A stretch of DNA of 64,000 nt from JACDAN01 sp963801855 (GTDB lineage: Bacteria > Actinomycetota > Thermoleophilia > Gaiellales > Gaiellaceae), in the NCBI GenBank assembly GCA_963801855.1, contig CAWDGK010000002.1, forward strand, positions 186,001 through 250,000, given 5' to 3'. This document shows, piece by piece, positions 37,587 through 46,906 of this stretch. How positions within the stretch are numbered: position 1 is the stretch's first letter; each line of letters starts with the position of its first letter. The notes beneath the pieces are model-generated. The model was not told the DNA's origin and ran no database searches. It was given only the letters and a program-made list of their open reading frames with translations. The translations under genes were made by a program, and so were the position numbers.

Positions 37587-38672
37587 TTGACACAGCATCA
37601 GCTTCAGGAACTTCTCGAAAGCGAGCAGGCTCGCCCGTTCATCGAGCAGGGTGAAGAGCGCGGCCACATCGAGCCGGTAGAGCTCGAGGCGTTCGCGGTC
37701 GAGCACGATCTCGGCGAGGACGACGTCGAGGCGCTGACGCGTGAGCTCGAGGCCATCGGCCTCGAGATCCGTGAGGCTGCCGCGGAAGAGGCCGAGGCGG
37801 AGAAGGCGAAGGTTCAGGAGAAGGCGAAGAAGCGCGACTTCGACGCCGTGGTCGGATCAGCCGACAGCCTCCAGCTCTTCCTCGCAGACGTCGGGCGTCA
37901 CAAGCTCTTGACGGCTGCCGAGGAGATCGCGCTCGCGAAGCGCATCGAGCGGGGCGACCTGCGCGCCAAGCGGCACATGATCGAGTCCAACCTCCGCCTC
38001 GTCGTTTCGATCGCCAAGGGTTACCGAGGGCTCGGCGTCCCGTTCCTGGACCTGATCCAGGAAGGCACGCTCGGGCTGAACCGCGCCGTCGAGAAGTTCG
38101 ACTGGCGCCGCGGCTTCAAGTTCTCGACCTACGCAACCTGGTGGATCCGCCAGTCGGTGCAGCGCGCCGTGGCGAACCACGCCCGCACGATCCGGGTTCC
38201 GGTTCACGTCGTCGAGCGCCAGCAGAAGCTGTCGCGGGCGGCCCGCCGGCTCGAGGTCGAGCTCGGCCGCGAGGCGACGAAGGAAGAGCTTGCCGAGGCG
38301 ACGGGCTTGCCCATGCAGCACGTCGACGAGGCGCTCGGAGCCGCCCACGCGTCGGTCTCGCTGAACCAGACGGTCGGCGCGGACGACGAGGGCGAGCTCG
38401 GAGACCTCTTCGCCGACCGTGAGGCTGCGGATCCGTTCGAGGAGGCCGAGGAGTCGCTGCGCAAGCAGGGCGTCCGTCGTGCCCTCGACGCGCTCCCCGA
38501 GCGCGAGCGTCGCATCCTCGAGCTTCGCTTCGGATTCGAGGGCGAGCCGTGGACGCTCGAGGCGATCGGTCACGAGCTCGACCTGACGCGGGAGCGCGTG
38601 CGTCAGCTCGAGGCGCAGGCGCTGGCCAGGCTGGCCGCGCTTCGCGACCTCGCCGCGGTCTCGGCGAACTAG
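37587..38672 (+). CDS. RNA polymerase primary-type sigma factor (sigma-70 family)
   Basis: Directs RNA polymerase to housekeeping promoters. From the TTG start: region 1.1-like N-terminus (TQHQLQELLESEQARPFIEQGEERG), region 1.2 (DSLQLFLADVGRHKLLTAAEEIALAKRIERGD), and region 2 (NLRLVVSIAKGYRGLGVPFLDLIQEGTLGLNRAVEKFDWRRGFKFSTYATWWIRQ). Region 3 (RTIRVPVHVVE) and region 4 (LPERERRILELRFGFEGEPWTLEAIGHELDLTRERVRQLEAQALARL) follow. At 361 residues it is RpoD-like, of the short RpoD/HrdB type. The 271-base gap upstream is AT-richer than average and likely carries its promoters. Confidence 0.93.
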   Translation: MTQHQLQELLESEQARPFIEQGEERGHIEPVELEAFAVEHDLGEDDVEALTRELEAIGLEIREAAAEEAEAEKAKVQEKAKKRDFDAVVGSADSLQLFLADVGRHKLLTAAEEIALAKRIERGDLRAKRHMIESNLRLVVSIAKGYRGLGVPFLDLIQEGTLGLNRAVEKFDWRRGFKFSTYATWWIRQSVQRAVANHARTIRVPVHVVERQQKLSRAARRLEVELGREATKEELAEATGLPMQHVDEALGAAHASVSLNQTVGADDEGELGDLFADREAADPFEEAEESLRKQGVRRALDALPERERRILELRFGFEGEPWTLEAIGHELDLTRERVRQLEAQALARLAALRDLAAVSAN

Positions 38673-38852
38673 CCTGAAACGACAACGGCCCACCGGAAGG
38701 CGGACGAGAAGGTGACCGACGAGGCGGCGCGCCTCTTTACGAGGTCGGTGATCCCAATCGCGTGGTCGAGGAGCTTGCGTGACGGCCGGATGCGAGTAGG
38801 GTGGGTGGGTCGCGGCGGGTGCATCAGGCACCTGTCGATGGAAGGACTCAAC

Positions 38853-40302
38853 ATGCGCCACGGCCCGCAAAGCGGGATTGCCAGGAACACCGGGCTCGTC
38901 GCCCGTGCCATGCTGCTCGCAGCCGTGGTGGCGGCCCTCATGACCCCCGCGTTCGCCGACGCGGCGTCGGTCGCCTACCTCGACAACGGGGAGGTCTGGC
39001 TCGCGTCGCTCGACGGAACACAGAAGGCGCGCCTGGCGGTGCCCGTGGTGAACGGCGACGGCGACACCGAGAACTGGGTCGACGTCGCGCAGTCCGACGG
39101 CGGGCGGATCGTGGCGGTGCGCAACAAACCGGGCGGGCTGTCGAACCTCGCGAGGTTCAAGATCTGGGAGCCCAACGGGACATCCACCGTCGAGGGGCCT
39201 CTCAACGCCCCGGGTGGCTGGGCGGTGTACGGCTATCCGCTCGGCTTCGACATCACCGCGGACGGGTCGCACCTCGTCTACGGGTACTCGAACTCGAGCG
39301 TCTGCTGTCCGACCACGATCGGAAATGGGACGTACGTCCGGCCGGCGACCAACAGCGCGCTCAATCCGATCGACATCGGCGGCGAGACGAGCCCGTCGCT
39401 CTTCGGCGCGCGGGTGATCTCGGTCGAGGACTCCGCCTCTCCTTCGGTCGTCAACGTCCAGGACGCTGGTGGCGGGAACCCCTACACGAACGCCTTCACC
39501 CCGTGGCTCGACACCTCGGGGATCGGACTCGACCTCGACGGCGTCGACGTCGCTGCCAACGGAGCCTTGGCGACGCTCGGGTTCGAGACCTACAGCGGCG
39601 GCACGCAGACAGTCGGCATGATCAGCTGTCCTCGCGATCCAGGGAGTGGATCAGGCGCCCACGTTCCCCGCCACCGTGGACTGCTTCCTGCCTGCGGCGG
39701 GCATCGCACGGGACGCATCGCTCGCGCAGGACGCCGGGGCGATCGCGTGGAAGGACGACGGCGGCGTGAAGGTCGCCGGCAGCCCCTCGACCGCGGCCGA
39801 CCCCTGCGTGATGGGAAGCGCGCCGGTAGTGCTCTCCCCGACGGGCACGCACCCGTCGATTGGAGGCGCCGACGTTGCCCCATTCCTGCCCAAGCCGACG
39901 GCGCCCCCACCACCGCCGCCCCCACCGCCGACTCCCCCACCGCCGCCGCCCGTTCCAGTTGGTCCGGGCGTGCCGCAGGCCGCGCCTGTCGTGACGCTCC
40001 CGGCGAAGATGACCGTGAAGGCGCTGGCCGCCTCGCGCGGCATTCTGGTCAAGGTCAGGGTCAGCGGTCCCGGGAAGGTCTCCATCACGGGCACCGTTCC
40101 GGCTAGGCGCCTCGGGCGCCGCGGCAAGCCGGTCATCGTGGCTGCCGGGGCGCGCTCAGTGCAAGCCGCCGGCACGGTGACTATCCGGCTCCGACTCACG
40201 ACCGTTGGCCGCAAACGCGCCCAGCGGCTCAAAGGCGCACGGCTCACTCTGCGGGTCGTGCATGGCTCCCGCAGCGCCACGAAGGTGGTCAGGCTGCGTT
40301 AG
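38853..40302 (+). CDS. Secreted beta-propeller-like protein with proline-rich linker (one frameshift)
   Basis: The ATG at 38853 follows GGAAGGA and starts with an N-terminal basic region and signal peptide (MLLAAVVAALMTPAFADA). Repeated strands such as SVAYLDNGEVWLASLDGTQKARL, GFDITADGSHLVYGYSN and GVDVAANGALATLGFET resemble TolB/PD40 propeller blades. Near 39625 one extra base shifts to the frame PTFPATVDCFLPAAGI. A poly-proline linker (39904-39955) leads to a basic C-terminal beta domain (VTVKALAASRG...RLRLTTVGRKRAQRLKGARLTLRVVHGSRS) seen in surface proteins. Function unknown. Confidence 0.65.
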
Positions 40303-40320
40303 CCCCGTTCGGTTGGGGCT
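40301..40320. terminator. Stem-loop between convergent genes
   Basis: AGCCCC (40301-40306) pairs with GGGGCT (40315-40320) around an 8-base loop, right after the stop of the propeller protein gene and before the 3' end of the STAND gene on the other strand. There is no strong T-run. Confidence 0.45.
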
Positions 40321-40339
40321 AGGAGGGTCGCACGTTGGA

Positions 40340-42711
40340 TCAGACGCGCTCTACGTCTGGCGCTGCCCTTCGACCCATCCGCCCGGCCGCCCATTCCCGT
40401 TCGACCGCTCTCCTTGCCGAGCGCCTGCTCGAGCTTCGGGAGCAGGTCGTCGTCGAGCTCGAGCTCGGCGGGCTGAGCTCGGCGCCCACCTCTTCGAGCA
40501 GGCTCTCCGCCGCGCCGCGCATTCGTGCGGCGTGTGCGGCGTCGCCCTGTTCGACCTCGACCGCGGCCCGGGCCTGAAGCGCCTCCGCCTCGAGGCGCTT
40601 GTCACCGCGGTCGCGGGCCAGCTCGAGCGCCTCGTCGAGCAGGTCTCCGTCTCTCCTCGCCCGGCCGAGATTGACGAGCGCGACCGACGTGCTCCAGGTG
40701 TCGCCGAGCGCACGGGCAAGCTCGAGCGCCTCCTCGAAGCGCTCCTCCGACTGCTCGACGCGTCCGAGGAGCAGGAGGGAGTTGGCGACCAGTCGGTCGT
40801 CGCCGAGCTCGCGGCGCAACGCGAGCCCTTCCTCGAAGAAGCCGGTCGCCTGTCCGTTCTCCGCACGCCAGGCGACCTCGCCGAGCACGTTGAGGGCGCC
40901 CGACGCGGTGACCTTGTCGCCGGCGGGCCTCGCGAGCCGCAAGCTGGCGTCGGCGAGGGTTCGCGCCTCCTCCGGCTGCCCCTCCGCCATCGTCAGCCAG
41001 GCGAGCTGTGCGAGCGCCGCGCCGTGGAGCTTCCGGTCGCCGAGGTCGCTCGCGAGCGCCAGGCATCGCTCGAACTGCGCGCGTGCGTCTGCGAAGTCAC
41101 CCAGGCCGAGGGCCGCATAGCCCGCGGCGAAGAGTGCCTTCCCACGAACGGCCGGCTCGACATCGCCGCCGGCCGCGAGCGCTTCTGTGAGCCAGCTACG
41201 GCCTTCCGCCATGAGTCCCCGCGCGCTCCAGAACCGGACGAGGGCTCCGGCGATCCGCAGGCCCTGCTCGAGCTCGCCGTGCGCGGACGACCATGAAAGG
41301 GCGGCGCGGATGTTGGCGTTCTCCTCGCCGAGACGTCCGAGCCAGAACGGCTGCTCCGGGCTGGTCAGCGCCGGCTCCGCCCGCTCTGCGAGGGCGACGT
41401 AGTGCTCCGCGAGCCTGCGCCCGATGCGCTCGGAGTCGCCACTCTCGTCCAGTCGCTCTCGGGCGAACTCGCGAATCGTCTCGAGCATCTCGGCCCGCGC
41501 CTCGCCGGCAATTCCCCAACTCCGTCGAACGAGGCTCTTCTCGACGAGCGATCCCACCCCGCCGACGACGTCGAGGACACCGTCGCCGCACACGAACTCG
41601 GCTGCGCGAAGGGTGGCGCCGCCGACGAAGACCGAGAGCCGGGCGAGGAGCGCCTGCTCGTCCGAGTTGAGGAGGTCGTAGCTCCACGAGATCGTCTCCT
41701 GGAGGGGCGAGGACTCCGTCGGCTGCTCGAGCCGCACGAGAATCTCGGCCGGTGACAGCAGTCGAACCCGTGCCGCGGTCAGCTCGATTGCGAGTGGAAG
41801 CCCGTCGAGCCGACGGCAGATCTCCTGCACCGTCTGCTCGTTGCCGTCGAGCTCGAAGTCCGGGTCGACGGCCTCGGCGCGCTCGACAAAGAGCTGCACC
41901 GCTCCCGCTTCGAGCAGCGAGGGCACGGGAAACTCGTGCTCGCTCGGGCACCCCGAGCACCGCTCGGCTCGTCGCGATCACGCGGAGACGCGGGGCGGCC
42001 GCCATCAGCTCTGCGATCGCCGGGCCTGCGTCCTCGACCTGCTCGAGATTGTCGAGAACGAGCAGGAGCTGCTTGTCGCGCAGGAAGTCCTTGAGCGGTT
42101 CCAGGGAGGCGCCCTCGCGCTGCTGGACGCCCAGCACCTCCGCGATCGCCGCCGGCACGAAGGACGCGTCTCGAACCGGTGCGAGAGAGACGAAGTACGC
42201 ACCGCTCGGGAACCCGTCGCGGATCGTCCGCGCCAGCTCGATGGCGAGGCGCGTCTTGCCCGTTCCGCCGGGGCCGCTGAGCGTCACGAGGCGCGCATCC
42301 GACCGGCCGACCAACTCCTTGAGCGCCTCGAGCTCGTGCGCTCGACCGAGGAGCGGGGTCGCCGGCTCGGGGAGATTGCCGGCGCCGGCGTCGTACGCCG
42401 CGAGCGTCGCGATCTCACGCCGGAGGCGCTGCACGCGATCCCAGTCGCCTCCGAAGCGCCGCGTGCGCCACTTCAGCAACGCGAGCCGAACGAGCTCTCG
42501 CCGCAGCCGCCGGTGGTGCCGCCACCGTTCGAGCTGCCCGGTGCGAAGGAGCGCGCGGTAGTCGACGGTCGCTCCGGCCTCGACCTCGTCCTCGAGCTCC
42601 GTGGCGATGATGCGGCGCTGGTAGCGCAGCCACAGCACGACGGCGAGCACGAACATCGCCAGGACGTAGAAGTCGAGAAGGTTGGTCAGCGTCACGAGCG
42701 TCGAGGCCGTG
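40340..42711 (-). CDS. STAND (AfsR/LuxR-type) ATPase with TPR region, fused downstream of a PrsW module (frameshifted)
   Basis: The frame starts inside a membrane helix (LLDFYVLAMFVLAVVLWLRYQRR) and continues without a stop through a charged linker into a STAND NTPase. It reads LPEPATPLLGRAHELEALKEL, Walker A SGPGGTGKTRLAIELA, Walker B LLLVLDNLEQVE and APRLRVIATSRAVLG. After one extra base near 41945: FPVPSLLEAGAVQLFVERA, ICRRLDGLPLAIELTAARV. Repeated helices follow (LSWSSAHGELEQGLRIAGALVRFW, FAAGYAALGLGDFADARAQFERCLALA), i.e. a TPR region. Another shift near 40500 blurs the C-terminus, which ends between 40299 and 40351. Taken with the next entry this is one gene of about 1040 codons. Confidence 0.75.
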
Positions 42712-43431
42712 TTCTCGCAGGGCCGGGTCGACGATCTCGCCGCGCGCCCAGGACGCCGTGCGCGCCATCCCGTAGCGCAGCCAGAGCACGAGCTCGACGA
42801 GCCCGTTGTTGATCGCGTGCATGAGGACGGCAGCGGTGAAGCCGAGCAGCGGGTAGACAACCTTGCGCACCGGGCTCTTCGTCCAGGCGGCGGCGCCGAG
42901 CCCGGCGCCGAATGCGGCCGTCCAGAGCGGGTGGTGGAGCATCGCCGGACCGAAGAAGTCGCGTCGGTGCACGAAGACGTCGAGCCCACCCTCGAGGCCC
43001 TGCGCCTGAGCCTCGTTCACGAAGTAGAAGACGTCCTCGGTGAACGCGAAGCCGAGCCCGACGGCGGCTCCGTAGACCATCCCGGCGGTGACGCCTTCGA
43101 AGATCGACATGCCGAAGCGCCGGCCGGCCCAGCGAATCGGCCCCACGGCTGCGAGCAGCGCCAGGCCCTTCGCTCCCTCCTCGACGATCGGCGGAGAGAT
43201 CGCGTTCCCGAAGACGTCCCGGGCGTCGTCGGAGAGCATCGCTCGCACGATCCGGTTCCCGGCGAGCGCAATCAGTGCCGCGCCGGTTGCTCCCCAGAAG
43301 GCCATGACCGCAAGCAGGCCGAGCGGCTGGCGGTCGTAGTAATCGAGCAGCCGGATGAGCAGCAGCACGACGATCGCCTGGATGACCGCATAGCTGACGT
43401 AGAACCCGGGGTTGTTGAGGATCTCTTCCAC
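42712..43431 (-). CDS. PrsW-family intramembrane protease module (N-terminal half of the PrsW-STAND gene)
   Basis: PrsW proteases cleave membrane anti-sigma factors in some Firmicutes. From the GTG at 43429-43431 this part has about eight membrane helices with the family motifs EEGAKGLALL (catalytic Glu pair), FAFTEDVFYFVNEAQ, MLHHPLWTAAFGAGLG and LMHAINNGLVELV. One extra base near 42711 then shifts into the frame of the STAND ATPase. The last PrsW residues (EIVDPA) flow into NTASTLVTLTNLLDFYVL, a further membrane helix. The gene is divergent from the Hcp-like secreted gene, sharing an 84-base gap. Confidence 0.78.
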
Positions 43432-43515
43432 GGCTACGGAAGAAATCTGAGCCTTTGGCCGTCTTGACGCAAGGAGCAAGAGAGTCGTACGGTCTTTCGA
43501 GGAGGTCAACTCGGC

Positions 43516-44449
43516 ATGAAGCGTGGAATCCTGATCGCGGTAGCAGCCCTCGTCGCCCTCGCGGCGGCGCCCGCCCTTTGGCTCGTCCTCGACAACGGCG
43601 GCAGTGACCGCCGATCCGCCGCGCTCGTGGAGCCGACGGCGTCAGGCGACGTCGGTCGGCTCACGCTGACAAGCCCGAAGAGCGGCGTTCTCACGATCCC
43701 CGTCCAGAGCTTCTCTTGGGGAATGGTCGTTCCGCAGTCGGCTTCGACCGGACAGGCGACCGGCCAGGCCCGGCACAACCCGCTTCAGATCATCAAGCCC
43801 ATCGACGCGAACTCGCCGACGCTCTTCTCCATGCTGGTCAACGGCGAGAACCTGTCCTCCGCGAAGCTCGATCTCCTCAACTCGGGCGGCGCTCCGTATC
43901 TGACCTACAACTTCGCCAATGCGAGCGTCGGGAACTGGGACGACGACACTTCGGAGAAGCTCACCCTGTACTACCAGTCCTTCACGGCGTCGCTGGTGAA
44001 GGCAGCTCGTCCTGTCGCTCCCGCCGGCCAGGTGATCGGTCAGCTCACGGTGCCGTCGCTTGGCACCGGTTCGATGCCGATCGTCGGCTTCGCCACCGGC
44101 ACGATCTCGCCGCGTGACCCGGCTACTGGGCTGGCGACGGGCAAGCGCCAGCACAAGCCGGTCACGATCCGGCGTGCAATCGACGGTTGGGATCCCGCCG
44201 TGCTGACGAAGGTCGCGCAGGGGAGCGCCTTCCCGACCGTCATCGTTGAGCTCCAGCGTCCCGATGCGAACGGCGCCATGCAGACCTACGCCACCTACAC
44301 GTATACGAACGCTGTGCCCTCGTCGGTCGAGGACTCAGGGGCAGCCGGGTGCGGTCGCGACGCAGGAGCTGCGGTTCTCCTTCCAGAAAGTGGAACTAAA
44401 GATGGGTGGGAACACAGCGGTCGACGACTGGGCGGCGGCGGCCGCCTAG
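43516..44449 (+). CDS. Secreted tandem Hcp-like protein (one frameshift)
   Basis: An N-terminal membrane/signal segment (MKRGILIAVAALVALAAAPALWLVL) precedes two copies of an Hcp-like (type VI secretion tube) domain. The first is IPVQSFSWGMVVPQ, HNPLQIIKPIDANSPTLFSMLVNGE, LTYNFANASVGNW and EKLTLYYQSFTASL. The second has KRQHKPVTIRRAIDGWDPAVLTKVAQG, FPTVIVELQRP and TYTYTNAVPSSVEDS. One extra G near 44340 separates the ending QELRFSFQKVELKMGGNTAVDDW. It is preceded by a good Shine-Dalgarno (GAGGAGG). No other T6SS gene is in the window, so this is probably an extracytoplasmic Hcp-fold protein. Confidence 0.72.
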
Positions 44450-44457
44450 GTGACGAG

Positions 44458-44886
44458 ATGAAGAAGGTCCTCGTCACGCTAGTCGCCGTCGGCGGCCTTG
44501 CGGTGGTGTCGGCGATGTGGCTATCGCGCGATGACGGTAGCCGGGTTCAGGCCGCTCTTACCCAGACGACGGTAACCGACCCGATCTCATGCGATCGTGC
44601 GAGGCACGTCGATGCCTGCGCGGCACTGAATCGCCTGCTCCTCGACCTCGATCGGGATCTCGCCGAGATCGATCGGCGGCAGCAGTCAGTCAACAAACAA
44701 CAGGTTGCGATCAAGGAGAACCTGCACTATCGCGCCGCGACGATGAATGAGCTCTCACAGCAGGACGCGCTCATGCTCCAGGCGTTTCTCGAGAAGAAGT
44801 CACAGCTTGAGCAGATGATCAGCAATGTGATGAAGGCGTACGCCGACACCCAGAACAACCTCGCCGCCGCCTTGAAGGCGTCCTAG
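44458..44886 (+). CDS. Small anchored coiled-coil protein
   Basis: A 142-residue protein with an N-terminal anchor or signal (MKKVLVTLVAVGGLAVVSAMWL), a short linker with two cysteines (CDRARHVDACAAL) and a long helical, Gln-rich coiled coil to the end (LLLDLDRDLAEIDRRQQSVNKQQVAIKENL ... KKSQLEQMISNVMKAYADTQNNLAAALKAS). It starts eight bases after the Hcp-like gene, with GACGAG before the ATG, so the two are co-transcribed. It may be its partner, but that is inference only. Confidence 0.65.
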   Translation: MKKVLVTLVAVGGLAVVSAMWLSRDDGSRVQAALTQTTVTDPISCDRARHVDACAALNRLLLDLDRDLAEIDRRQQSVNKQQVAIKENLHYRAATMNELSQQDALMLQAFLEKKSQLEQMISNVMKAYADTQNNLAAALKAS

Positions 44887-44907
44887 CCGGCGACCTGGGG
44901 CGGGAAC

Positions 44908-45078
44908 CTAGGTGACCTTGACGTCGAAGCCGAGTAGGACGAGCGGCCAGAGCAGCACGGCGAGGATCGCGGACAGCAGCCGCTTCGTCTGCTCCGACTT
45001 GTCGAAGTAGTTCTCCGCGTAGGCGACGACGACGCCGATCACGAGGTAGATGACGAGGAGAAGGGGAATGCGGCGCAT
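44908..45078 (-). CDS. Small membrane protein
   Basis: A 56-residue protein, MRRIPLLLVIYLVIGVVVAYAENYF ... LLSAILAVLLWPLVLLGFDVKV, with two membrane helices joined by a short charged loop. The ATG at 45076-45078 has the Shine-Dalgarno GGATGAGG. It is similar in shape to small actinobacterial membrane proteins of unknown role. Confidence 0.6.
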   Translation of the reverse strand: MRRIPLLLVIYLVIGVVVAYAENYFDKSEQTKRLLSAILAVLLWPLVLLGFDVKVT

Positions 45079-45183
45079 GACCTCATCCTTCCCACCAGGC
45101 GGCGACGACCAAACGGGCAATTAACACCGAGGTTCCTATACTTGCCCCGAATTCTGAATCGGAGCGAGAGACAGGAGGCTGAG

Positions 45184-46872
45184 GTGGGTCGGGTGTCCAA
45201 GAGAATTTTGCTGTTGCTAGCGACTGCGCTGTTGGTTCTGGGTGCCGCCGGCTGTGGCGGCGACGATGGTGAAGAGAGCGGCGGTGAAGGTCAGACTGGC
45301 GGCACGCTTGTGTTCTCCGGTGCCGCAGATCCCGTCGTGATCGACGGCGCGCTCGTGTCAGACGGTGAGTCGATCCGCGTAATCACGCAGATCTTCGAAA
45401 CGCTGATCAATCTCAAGCCTGGGACGACCGAGCTGGCGCCCGGTCTGGCCACGGAGTGGGAGGTCAGCCCGGACGCGCTGACCTACACGTTCTCGCTCCG
45501 TGAAGGCGTGAAGTTCCACGACGGCACCGACTTCAACGCCGAGGCCGTCTGCTTCAACTTCGACCGTTGGTACAACTTCTCCGGTCCGCTCCAGAGCCCG
45601 AGTGCGAGCTACTACTACAGCGCGTTCTTCGGAGGCTTCGCTAAGAACGAGAGCGACGATCTCTCCGATCCGCTGTACAAGAGCTGCGAGGCGCGCAACC
45701 CGACGACCGCCGTCATCCAGCTCACGCGTCCCTCCGCGTCGCTGCTCGGTGCACTCGTCCAGCAGGCGTTCTCCATCGCGAGCCCGAAGGCACTCGAGGA
45801 GTTCAAGGCCGACGCCGGCACCCTCGACGAGGAGACGGGCTTCCGCCCGACCGGCACCTTCGGCACCGAGCACCCGATCGGCACCGGGCCGTTCGAGTTC
45901 GTCTCGTGGAACCGGGAGGACCGGCTCGTCCTCAAGCGCTACGAGGACTACTGGGGCGAGAAGGCCAAGCTCGACGAGCTGATCATCCGGCCGATCGCCG
46001 ACAACGCTGCTCGGCTCCAGGCACTGCAGAACGACGAGATCCAGGGCTACGACCTCGTCGAGCCGCAGGACGTCGAGACGATCGATCGGCGACGACAACC
46101 TGAAGATTCTCGACCGGCCGGCGTTCAACGTGGCCTACGTCGGGATCGACCAGGCCAACAAGCCGATGGACAACGTCAAGGTTCGCCAGGCCGTCGCCTA
46201 CGGTCTCGACCGCGAGGCTGTCGTCAACAACTTCTACGGCGGCCGCGGAGTCGTCGCGAAGCAGATGATGCCGCCCGAGGTCGAGGGCTACGCCGACACG
46301 CGTCACCGAGTACCCGTACGACCCGGAGAAGGCGAAGGCAGCTCCTCCAGGAGGCCGGGCTGACGATGCCGGTCGAGATCGAGTTCTGGTACCCGAGCGA
46401 CGTGTCCCGGCCGTACATGCCGAACCCGAAGAACAACTTCGAGGCAATGGCTGCCAGCCTGAACAAGTCCGGCTTCAAGGTCATCCCGAAGACGGCGCCT
46501 TGGGATCCGGACTACCTCGGACGCGTCGACGAGGGCAACGCCGGCCACCTGCATCTCATCGGGTGGACGGGCGACTTCGCAGATGCGGACAACTTCATCG
46601 GAACGTTCTTCCAGGACTTCAACCCGCAGTTCGGATTCAGGGATCCTGCGCTGTTCAAGCTCCTGGACGACGCCGAGATCGAGGCCGACCGCCAGACGCG
46701 GATCGACATGTACAAGGAAGCGAACCAGAAGATCATGGAGACCCTGCCGGCGATCCCGTACGCGCACACCAAGCCGGCACTCGCCTTCCGTAGCGACGTC
46801 GAGGGCTTCGTCCCGAGCCCGACCACGAACGAGCTCTTCAACACCGTCACGATCGGCGGGGGAGGCGAATAA
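45184..46872 (+). CDS. Peptide/nickel-type ABC transporter substrate-binding lipoprotein (three frameshifts)
   Basis: SBP_bac_5 (DppA/OppA-like) component of an oligopeptide importer. The GTG at 45184 is five bases after AGGAGG. The lipobox LLVLGAAGC anchors the mature protein. Conserved stretches: GALVSDGESIRVITQIFETLINLKPG, EWEVSPDALTYTFSLREGVKFHDGT, HPIGTGPFEFVSW. After a shift near 46088 (doubled GATC): FNVAYVGIDQANKPMDNVKVRQAVAYGLDREAVV. After shifts near 46305 and 46335: LLQEAGLTMPVEIEFWYP, ending at 46872. First gene of the five-gene transport operon. Confidence 0.9.
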   Translation: MGRVSKRILLLLATALLVLGAAGCGGDDGEESGGEGQTGGTLVFSGAADPVVIDGALVSDGESIRVITQIFETLINLKPGTTELAPGLATEWEVSPDALTYTFSLREGVKFHDGTDFNAEAVCFNFDRWYNFSGPLQSPSASYYYSAFFGGFAKNESDDLSDPLYKSCEARNPTTAVIQLTRPSASLLGALVQQAFSIASPKALEEFKADAGTLDEETGFRPTGTFGTEHPIGTGPFEFVSWNREDRLVLKRYEDYWGEKAKLDELIIRPIADNAARLQALQNDEIQGYDLVEPQDVETIDRRRQPEDSRPAGVQRGLRRDRPGQQADGQRQGSPGRRLRSRPRGCRQQLLRRPRSRREADDAARGRGLRRHASPSTRTTRRRRRQLLQEAGLTMPVEIEFWYPSDVSRPYMPNPKNNFEAMAASLNKSGFKVIPKTAPWDPDYLGRVDEGNAGHLHLIGWTGDFADADNFIGTFFQDFNPQFGFRDPALFKLLDDAEIEADRQTRIDMYKEANQKIMETLPAIPYAHTKPALAFRSDVEGFVPSPTTNELFNTVTIGGGGE

Positions 46873-46906
46873 CCAGCAGTACCTAGGGAACAGCCGGCGG
46901 ACGTAG

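Noticed and set aside
43516..44449. Evidence of a type VI secretion system
   Set aside because: Only Hcp-fold domains are present, with an N-terminal export signal. No VipA/B, ClpV, VgrG or baseplate gene is visible, so a full T6SS is not supported.
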